Source: Parasponia andersonii
Lineage: Eukaryota > Streptophyta > Magnoliopsida > Rosales > Cannabaceae
Length of the DNA stretch: 64,000 nucleotides
Reading direction: 5' to 3'
Assembly: GCA_002914805.1 (NCBI GenBank)
Contig: JXTB01000249.1
Location: 102,561-166,560 of the forward strand
Part shown: positions 35,770 to 45,200 of the stretch, piece by piece
How the letters are laid out: each line of letters opens with the position of its first letter
How positions within the stretch are numbered: position 1 is the stretch's first letter
The notes under the pieces: generated by a model
Seen by the model: only the letters and a program-made list of their open reading frames with translations
Told to the model about the DNA's origin: nothing
Database searches by the model: none
Translations under genes and position numbers: made by a program

Positions 35770-37022
35770 ACATTCCACCAATAGAAACACAACATGTAGA
35801 CGTCTTCATGTGCAATTAACATTCCAAGTCACTGTGATAAGAGATGCAAATGTTTAGGAAAACAGCCCCTGCCAAAAAAAATCTTTCAAACATATTTTAA
35901 TTTAAATTCTAAAACACAAATTATAATATATATATATATATATATATTGAGTTACTAGTTGTTTTCAATCTTCATTCTTAATCTTTAGGTTACCTAAGAA
36001 GCTTTTATTTGTGCTAAGACCACTTATACATCAATTTGTCTTAACGGTTGTGGCAGGGTGGCTCAAGAATGATCAGAGCCTTAGGTAAATTCTCCAAATT
36101 AGGTATTTTATATTTAAGGGGGAGGGAAAAAAAATAATAAAGAAATTTATAATACAACATCAACAACATTAAAATTATATCATTAAGGAAAATTTGCAAT
36201 AAATAAAAACTTGGCTAAATTAATAGCATTAAAATTTAACAAATAAAAGCTATGGCTTGTAGCTGCAAGCTTACAAAGTTTAAAAAAATAATAAAATATA
36301 TGGTTGTTGTTCTTAGATAAATTAATTGTTAAAAATAGCCTACAAAGTTAAAAATATAGGCTTCTTTATATATTTTTTAAATTTTTTATTTGACTTTTTC
36401 AAAAGCTACATGTAGTTAAACCATTTATGTCAAAAAGAAGTAACTAAAAAGATACATAATTTATATATATATATATATATATATATAAAGAAGTTTTGGG
36501 GCTTACTGAATTGGAGGTTTTAGGCAAATACCTAAGCTGCCTATCGGTTCAACCGGCCTTGAATTGTGTACGTATGATAAGCTTAAAAAATACATATGTG
36601 GTACCATCGTTATTAACTTAATCTGAACAATACACAATTTAAGTACTTTCAAGTTGATACGATGACTTAATAAATTATTTTTAAGGAAATGTACTATCTT
36701 TCTCACTCTTGTTTTTTAAACTCTCATGTCTTATTATTTAACACATTAATTTTACTATCTAGTTTAATATTTTAAAAATATAATAAATGATAATGAAATT
36801 TAAATGTCAAATAATGAAATTGAGAGAGTGCAAAAAGGAGTCATTTAGCATTTCTCATTATTTTTGGGTAATGGTTTAGAAAGCTTGGACGACTCTCCTT
36901 TTATCTCGAGTAATAAACTTAGTTGGTCTTACAATCTTGGCATGCTCGTAAGTGTATCCATGTCTTGGTCCTTTCAGTGTGAAGTTCATTGCCAATTTAA
37001 TAGTTTTGTTAGTTATCCCTGC

Positions 37023-37529
37023 TGTAAGTTTTTCTTAATTATGCAAAATCTAATATGCATATCATTAATAATCCCAAATGATCTTAGAATTCATGATTTT
37101 CACAATTAAAATATAAGTAGTAGACATATCTAAATCCATTGCAATTAAACTTTAAATTGCCAAATAATTTTTGATGCAGAATTCTGAGCTTCTCTCCTTT
37201 AACACTATATACTTAAAAATAATACGTTTAATGATGGAATACGTATATTTCAAATAATGGTTAGAGAGAGGACCAGATGCTATTTACTTTAGAACATATA
37301 TTCCATCAGATATATCTGTTCATGAAGAGTTATATTGTTTTGAAGAGTTACAACTCTTTTCTATCATATATGTTTGTTCACGAAGAATTACATTGTTTTG
37401 AAGAGTTACAACTCTTCGTTGACCAATAGAAATTTAAATATATTTAATATTATTAAACCATTTAATTAATATTGATAAATGTAATATTAATTTATTAAAA
37501 TTACATAGGTCATATAAATAAATCTAACA
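37023..37529 (-). mobile_element. Solo LTR, 507 bp, in the COB pseudogene
   Basis: It runs TGTAAG...TCTAACA and is flanked by a perfect 5-bp target duplication, CCTGC (37018-37022 and 37530-37534). Both copies of CCTGC align with a single CCTGC in exon 3 of intact COB. It contains a ~58-bp internal direct repeat with GAAGAGTTACAACTCTT (37316-37358 and 37374-37417). The minus orientation (start TGTTAGA) is inferred from usual LTR starts. Confidence 0.85.
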
Positions 37530-37948
37530 CCTGCATCACCGACACTAATCTAGAATGAACTCGCCACACCGACAAGATCTCTGTAGTAAGGAGTTCTCGG
37601 CAATAAATCCACAACTGTTGGGTCCTTTCTACAGTAATGTGGGATATTTACTTTGAATCTTGAACAATTCCCTTGATCCATTGTTCGTCCTCCCCTGATG
37701 TTCTAGATTACTGCCTTCTTTGCCCATGTCCAACCCAATACCCAACATAGAGTTTGTACGTGGTGATAGTGTTGGAAGTTATACATTGAAACAAGAGTCT
37801 GTCCATTGCAAATATGATATATTATGTCAGAATATACAAGGAGAGGAAATAAATGACTATGAAAATCGAATAGTTTACACATTGCATTATATTAGATTCT
37901 CTAAAACTAATATACCAAATTAGAAATCTTAAACCACCAATTATTTTT

Positions 37949-38317
37949 AGAATAATATTATGGGATATCATATGATGCTGAACACCACATGATGTGGCAA
38001 ACTATTACTGGATGATTATAATTATATGTCAAGTGGGCCTATATGAGACTTAATTTATTTATTATAATCACCTAGTAATAAATTATCATACATATAGTGC
38101 TAAGCACTAGTAGCATTGCTCTTAGTTTTAGAACAATACTATGGGATATCAGTGATGCCTAAAACGACGTCTTAGTTTGTTATTAGTGATTCTAATTAAT
38201 AAATTAGAACTTATATGAGCTCTACTTAAAATATAATTATAATTATCCAGTAACAAACAGACACATCATATGGTATTGGACACTATATGATATCTCATAA
38301 TATTACTCTTATTTTTA
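37949..38317. mobile_element. MITE with ~45-bp terminal inverted repeats
   Basis: The left end AATAATATTATGGGATATCA and the right end TGATATCTCATAATATTACT are inverted copies, and the match continues inward to CATGATGTG / CATATGATGTG. It lies in intron 2 of the COB pseudogene. A second left-type end occurs at about 38127, and a further AGTAATGCTAC repeat begins at about 38331, so several related MITEs are nested here. Confidence 0.6.
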
Positions 38318-38869
38318 AGGTTGAGAGTAATGCTACGACCACTTTAAGGTGTCAAATATCACATAAGATGTCAATTTTCATTGGAATGAAGTGACATTTC
38401 AAGTGAAATCTACGTGAGACTTAATTTGTTATTATAATTTCCTAATTAGAATCTGATATCTTAAGTGTGGTGTTTAGCACTTTAAGGCGCCCTAATTAGA
38501 AAATTGGCTATAATTTATCCAACTTTGGTTCTTCCATTGCATAAGTTTTCAATTTTGTTATAGAGGATTTCTTAACCCTGATCGCACTCAACTATTGCCT
38601 CCTTCTAAATGTATCTTTCTTCTTTTTATTTTATTTTATTCTCTTCTTTTTTGTGGAGTAAACTAAATTTATATCTCTTATTTAGCTTTATCTCACAGAA
38701 AGATTCCGCTTACTTACAGCATAACCATCTGAGTCCAGCTCATTATATCCCACTTGATTGTTATTTTTCTCGTTGAATCAAGTGCATTGTACACATTGTT
38801 AAAAAAAATTAATAAAATATTCAAATAATTAAAATCTGAATTTTCAATGTTAAAATTAAAGATGATAAT

Positions 38870-39440
38870 TTAGGTTATAACACAACACAACATGATTTTC
38901 TATGGATGAAAGTCAAAGAAAAAGGATATAGGTTAAAATTAGGTTGACTTATTTGACACAAATTTCAAAAAAAAAAAAGTGGATCAGGTTGATCCGAAAT
39001 TGACCTGTGTGACCTACCAATAAAATACATAAATAATTAAACTATAAAAGCATTCTCAATTTAATTTATTTATTACTATTTACTATCATTATAGATATAT
39101 TTATCTATATGTTTACGATTTATAAGTCATTAGTTATATTTACAAATTGTTCATAGCTTATTTATTTTGATATGAGATAATAATAGTCTAAAAATAGAAA
39201 ATAAAAGTAGAAAAATGCGGGTCACGAATGAGTTAAAAGGTTAAAATCGGATTGTGTATTAATTGTTGTTTATCTATATGGGTTGAATGGGTTGGATTCA
39301 AATCAACCCATTTTGAGTATAGGTTGGATTAATGTTGGTTTGACATCACAGATAGCAGGTTACGTTGATATAATTTATGTATATATTATATTTCAACCCA
39401 ACCTGACCCGCCCTGACTACACGAATTCTCCTAGTGTAAA
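38870..39440. other. Unclassified insert in intron 1 of the COB pseudogene
   Basis: About 570 bp absent from the intact COB intron. It carries GGTTGATCCGAAATTGACC on the left and CAACCCAACCTGACCCGCC on the right, partly inverted to each other, plus GGTTGAATGGGTTGGATTC in the middle. It is probably a small DNA transposon; the family is not determined. Confidence 0.4.
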
Positions 39441-40268
39441 ACAAAAAAAAATGAGTTTAATATTATACATTCTGAATTATTTAGCAAAAGTAATAAAAAT
39501 AGTCAACATACAATAGATACATCTATATATTTTGCTAGATCTATATACAATGTGCTACAATCTTAGCATTATAGGCAAAGAAGGCTTCTATTGAATTTAT
39601 TTTATTTCTATATCCTTCTTCTCTCCCTAAATCCCACATATCAATAAATAATTCCATTTATTTCTAATTAAGAGATTGGAAATGAAAAATAGGCAAAATT
39701 ACTCTATTTTGTTTCAGATTTTACCTTACAAAAAATAGTCCTCCAAATGCATTTGCTAAGCAAAATTAGCAAAAGTACTCAAATTATTCAATACCCAAAA
39801 TAGACTTTTTTTTTTTTTTGGCTGGATATGTATTTGATGTACTACAATTTTGGCATAATTACTCCATTTAGTTTCATTTTTTTCTTAAATTAAGAGATTG
39901 GAAAGGAAAATCAGGCAAGATAACTCTGTTTAGTTTAAAATTTTGTCTTTAGAACAAAAAAGGCACCCTCCAAATTCATTTCCTTGAATCATGATAAAAT
40001 TAATATTTTCCCACCTCATTGTTTATAAGGGTTTTATTTTTTTCAACTCAAAAATTTCCTACCTCTTAGTAAATTAACTGCTCTAAATTGGTATCATGGT
40101 ATAAATTTGTAATAGATTTTAAATCTAAGGATCAATGTTGATAATAACTAAAACATAATATATAAATAGAACAAAGTGTCAAAATACAAGGTATAAGCAT
40201 GATGCTATCCCAAAAACAAAGAGAAAGAAATTGTAATTTTTTTGTTCTATTTATTCCATATATTATAA

Positions 40269-40498
40269 GACACCAATCCAGTAGGTATATTTTACCTATA
40301 CATAAGTATCATTTTAGCTAATAAAAATTTATCATGCACAGTTTTTTATAATAAAAAGTAAGAAAGAGAAATAATATTAATGATGGACATCTTTTCATGT
40401 ATTTTATTATAGCCATTGGATCACCATTAGATAATGATCCAACGGCTAAAAAAAATATCTACACATAGGTTAAAAAAATACATATTGAATTGGCAACC
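40269..40498. mobile_element. MITE copy B (same family as 26411-26653)
   Basis: It aligns with copy A along its length: CACCAATCCAGTAGG on the left, AGCCATTGGATCACCATTAG in the middle, GAATTGGCAACC on the right. The right flank is ATATATATATATATA and the left flank is a short TA-rich stretch. Confidence 0.75.
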
Positions 40499-40776
40499 AT
40501 ATATATATATATATACATATATTTATGTTAAACGCAAATTTTAACCAATAATTTACAAAATATCCTTTTGAGATTAAAACATATGTATATATATAAATTA
40601 ATTCAAATTTAAAATTAAGTAAAATTGTTAATTAAAATGGAAAATTCTTAGAACTCAAAGTTAAAATTTTAATCTTTTTGTGGGAATTTAAATATTAATA
40701 TATGTTTTCAAAAAATACCTACTAGATAGGTAAAAAAAAACATATTGGATAGGGAATATATATATATATATATATA

Positions 40777-41016
40777 TGGATTATCCAACGTGTAGTGTAT
40801 TTGTTTTATCTATTTATATGTATATATTTTAACCGTTAAATCATTATCTAACAGTTATATTAATTTGAATAGTTGAAAAAAAATAATAATAATAAATGTA
40901 CATTATTTAATGATATTTATCTCTCTACTTTTTATTGTAAAAAGACATGTATGGTGAATTTTAATTGACAAAATAATAACTATATATAGGTTAAAAAAAT
41001 CTAACAAAGTAGTGCC
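40777..41016. mobile_element. MITE copy C, inverted and more diverged
   Basis: The reverse complement aligns with copies A and B: TTTTACAATAAAAAGTAGAGAG, the central TAGATAATGATTTAACGG, and a terminus near TTGGATAATCC. It is flanked by long TA runs on both sides (about 40757-40776 and 41020-41038). Confidence 0.65.
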
Positions 41017-41532
41017 TTATTTATATATATATATATATGTGGACGATCTGTAAATATATTTCTAAAAAGAAAATAATAATTATTTATTCATTCTAAAGGA
41101 AAAAAAACTGACCTTTTAACAAGGGAAAGAATCTAGAAACAACAATAATAATTGTAGTTTCACATTAATCTCATTAAATACATTTATTTTACATTGTATT
41201 TGTACCTAATAATAAATTAGGCTATTAGCGCCTAGGCTTCCCATTAATGCTAGCAATAAATAAAAATAAAGAATTCAGTGGAAAAAATATAAACCAATTA
41301 AAAATATAAAAATAATAAATTTGTTAAGTCTATCCGAAAATTCATAGCAAATCTGTAATTGATGGTACATATTTCTTTTGAAAAACATGACATATCAAAA
41401 CTTTAATATATATATATATATATATATCTAATGTGGGTATTTATTTTGGAAATAATAATTTTTTGATAGAAACAATAATAATAACTCTAAAGTCAACAAA
41501 ATAATGAAACGAAAAGGAAATAAACTAAAGGA

Positions 41533-42128
41533 ATAATGACATAAAAGTAATATGACTTTTGAATTTTCAGCAAAAAAATATCTTAATTTTTGAGTTTTTA
41601 TAAATTAATACCTTTAATTTTTAAAATCCTGTAAATTAATATCCTGATTTTTGAATTTGTAAATTAATATATTGACGTTTACAATTCTAGCAAAATAATA
41701 TCTTGAACTTTTTTTTCCTGTAAATTTGTACCATAGGCAAGTTAAAAGATGCAAATAACTTTTTTTAACCCCTCATTCCAATTCTTTTATTTTTTTTCTT
41801 GAATGAAAAATTAAATAAACTAATTTTAAAATATTTTTCAACAAACTTTATTAGTATTTAATAAGTTTTTATTGAGTAAATGAGGGTATAACCTTCATTA
41901 ACGAGGATATTAATTAGGCCTTCTAAGTATAAATTTACAGCAAATGAAGGGTATTAATTTTCAGAATTAAAAGATGAAAGTATTAATTTGCAAGATTTTA
42001 AAAACTAGGGTATTAATGCAAAAATTAAAAAACAAAGGTATTAATTTGACGGAATTCAAGAACCCATGTATTTTATTTATTTATTTTTTTTTCAGAAAAG
42101 TCAGAAGTCAAATATTTTTACGTTATTA
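41533..42128. mobile_element. Foldback element next to the CSTF50 start
   Basis: A ~600-bp inverted repeat. The left part, with TAATGACATAAAAGTAATATG and several TTAATACC units, pairs with the right part, with GGTATTAA units and CATTATTTTTACGTTATTA-like complement ending near 42128. Each arm also carries the TTAATACC/GGTATTAA unit three or four times in tandem. It ends about 95 bp before the CSTF50 ATG, so it makes up the proximal promoter. No coding capacity. Confidence 0.6.
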
Positions 42129-42222
42129 TCCACTAAACTAAAAACCAACTACTAGGGGGGAAAAGGAAGGAAGAGACCTACTAGCGATGTTTTTGAGGGT
42201 TTAGGGATTTTGATGAAGAGAG

Positions 42223-45200
42223 ATGGAGAGCAGCTTGGAGAACACGGTGCAGGATGGGAAGCTATACAGACAAGTAAATTCTCTAATAGTTGCTCATCTT
42301 CGTCACAACAATCTCAATCAGGTAACCCATTTTTCTTCACCATAATAACTTTCAATTTTATTGTATTTTTTAACTTTAATTTCTGTTTGGTTGCTGAGAA
42401 AATGTATGAAAACAACCTAAATTTTAGTTGTATAATGTAATTACATTCATTTTGTTTCTGGGCATTCCTTACTTTAGTTGATTAAGTCCTTAAAATCAAT
42501 TAACTGGAGTTTTACTTCTATTTGTCTTAGTAGTGTTTTGTTTTGTTAAGGAGACTAGTGCAAGTTGAATGAGTTCGGTCACTCACACTTTTTAGGAAGA
42601 CCAAGATAGTTAAGACTACTTCTAAGATTATTTCGTTTCATATTATCTTAAATTTGAGGAAGAAGTAAGATAACCACGACTTGTATTTTTTACTTTGATG
42701 ATATATATCATCTTGGTAAAAGAAACGTTTTTTTCTATTATTATTATTTTTTATTATTTTTTTAAATGCCTCACACTCTAACCGAACAAAAAAGGCGCAT
42801 AATTTTCGTATATAACTCAATGCTGAACGCACCAACAGAACACATTACAAGCAATTTCTACTTTCAAATGTTATGGTTGGGTGTGAATTTCATATATCCT
42901 TTTTGTTTATAGGCTGCAAGTGCGGTTGCTTCTGCAACGATGACACCCTTAACTGTTGAAGCCCCAGGTAATAGGCTTCTTGAGCTTGTTGCTAAGGTTA
43001 GTGGTTTCTGATTCGCGTCCCCCCTTTCTTTTTTATGGTGGTTTTTGTTGTTGGGTAATCTATAGAGGTTATTGATTCTAAGATGAGTACAGGGTCTTGC
43101 AGTTGAAAAAGACGAAATGATAAGGGGGATTTCTTCATCTGCATTATATGATTTGGGTGGATCTATATCGGCAGGAAATGGTACAAGTCCTGCTCCTCGT
43201 GCTGCTGCTATTGATTTCAGGTGGTTACTCCTTTTAGAATAAGCTGTTGTAGCATTTTATTTACTGCAGTCTATAGAGCATATGTAGTTGATAGTGCCTA
43301 CCATGTGCTGCAACCAAGCCTTTGATAGAGTATATCCATTTTGGGTTTAGACGACGTCCTGTTAGCGGGACCAAATGAAAATAGAAGAGAGATTATATCA
43401 AAGTTTCTGAAAAATACATATTTTTCTTGTTTAAAAAAAAAAAATTAAACAGTTCAAACTTATAAGTTGTTAGCATTTTTTTAATTCTCTTTTCTTTCTT
43501 TAGAGTCTTTTTCTTATTTTCCACCACTCAACATATTGTCTGCTGGTTTGGGCTGGATCAACATTTAAAATACCACGACTGAGAGCTCTAGACTACTAGC
43601 TTATATTCTTACCTTTCGGCCACCCAGGACATCAGTAACATCCAGTGCTCATATTCACTGTAGGATTGACATATATCAAATTATTTGAAGAAACCATACC
43701 CCGTAAAAATTAGACAAAGTCAAACATGGATGGCTGACTGACTCTCCATGTCTTTTGCCAACTAGTGCTGTGCAAGAAACAAAAGGCTCATCAAAGAGTT
43801 TCCCAAAGCATGAGACAAGGCACCTTTCAGAGCACAAGGTGATTATATGTAAAAGACCTTTTTTTGTTGAGTACAACTTGTTTTTGTTTTTTCGTTAACA
43901 TCCGGAGCTCATGTTTTTGGTTTGACTTGTTAAACTTTCTAGAATGTTGCCAGATGTGCAAGGTTTAGTCCTGATGGAAAGTACGTTGCTACTGGAAGTT
44001 CTGACACATCAATAAAGCTTTTTGAGGTGCTGATTTATTAGCTTTACAAATTGTTTTTTTCTCCTTTTTTTTTCTGCGGACTCTCTAATTCATTCATAGT
44101 CAATTTTCTGATGTAGGTTTCAAAAATAAAGCAAATGATGCTGCCAGATGCAAGAGATGGCCCAGTTAGATCTGTAATACGGACATTTTATGACCACACA
44201 CAGGTGAACCTACGTTTGCTTCTTTCCCATTCCTCATTACCCATCAATTTGACCAACTCTAATGCTTTTGGTTTATTTCCTCTCTTAAAAACTGCAGCCA
44301 ATAAATGACCTGGATTTCCATCCTGAAAGCAATATTCTTATATCTGGGGCCAAGGATCACACAATAAAGTAAGCCTTCTAGTTTCACCTTATTTGAGATA
44401 TTTTAATTAAATATGTTTCAATTTCTGTTGCATTCTTATTGTTGTTAATATTAGAATTAATTCTGTATGACCCTTTGTATGACCCTTTTGCTGAGAAAAA
44501 CACAAACCTTCAAAGAGGAGGTTGACACTGTAGGAAATAATTAATATGCAATTTATAAGGTTACGAACGTATATAGCAAACTTTATAATAAACTTTAAGA
44601 CAAATATATAAAGTTACCAAAAGTTTACTCCAATCTTTAGTAAAATCTTAGTAGCACTTCAGAAACACTAGTTACTGCCGAGGCCTGTGTAGGTCACAGT
44701 GTTTTTAAAACTGATTCGCTCCCTCCACCAGAATGCTTAAGGACTTTAGCAAGCGTCGGTTTCCCAGGATACAACGACCAAAAGCAGCAGGTGAAGCACT
44801 AATACCTGTACTCTTACGAACTGGAAACTTAACTTGTAAACTCTTCTCATTCAAGGATTTCTAGAACTAGATTATCAGAGAAACTAACCAGAACTAGAAA
44901 CTAAACGCTAAGACACAAAGAAAGGAAGCTTGTAGGGAGAATATTGAAGGGAAAACGAGCTGTGAGCTTTTGAATGTGTTGAAAAGAGGTGGAGAAGGTC
45001 TGCTTATATAGCTGGTAAAAAAAGAGGTTACAAAACCAGCACTAATGCTCCATAATGCCAATAACTTGGCTGTTACTCTTCCATCCTCTGCTGGCCAGAA
45101 ATTGAACGTATTCTATTCAATTAAAATAGCAGTTTTTTGAACTAATAGCCAAGTCTTTCAATGCCATCAGTTTCAAACGTTCTTCTAGAAGCAGCAAAAT

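Larger units (their letters stand above)
35770..40065 (-). pseudogene. Broken, intron-containing duplicate of COB
   Basis: The blocks follow COB colinearly on the minus strand, introns included, so this is a genomic duplication and not a processed copy. 35770-35870 is part of exon 4 and intron 3 (with an internal deletion of ~25 bp). 36603-36680 is intron 3. 36880-37022 is the 3' half of exon 3, and its splice donor is deleted. 37530-37800 is the 5' half of exon 3, with ~50 bp missing. 38700-38795 is exon 2, with a decayed donor. 39440-40065 is intron 1, part of which is present twice. Exons 1, 5 and 6 are absent. Insertions inside it are a 507-bp solo LTR (37023-37529), a nest of MITE-like repeats (37949-38500) and a ~550-bp insert (38880-39440). 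It cannot encode a protein. Confidence 0.85.
40066..42222. other. MITE-rich region upstream of CSTF50
   Basis: No gene. It contains two MITE copies of the TA-microsatellite family, a partial third end at about 40715-40756, further TA microsatellites (for example 41405-41427), and a foldback element directly in front of CSTF50. GGGTTTAGGG at 42197-42206, 17 bp before the CSTF50 ATG, is a telomere-box-like motif often found in leaders of plant housekeeping genes. Confidence 0.6.

Noticed and set aside
22010-42222. Search for a kinesin gene between COB and CSTF50, expected from the Arabidopsis order
   Set aside because: No P-loop or kinesin motor wording was seen; the interval is repeats and the COB pseudogene.
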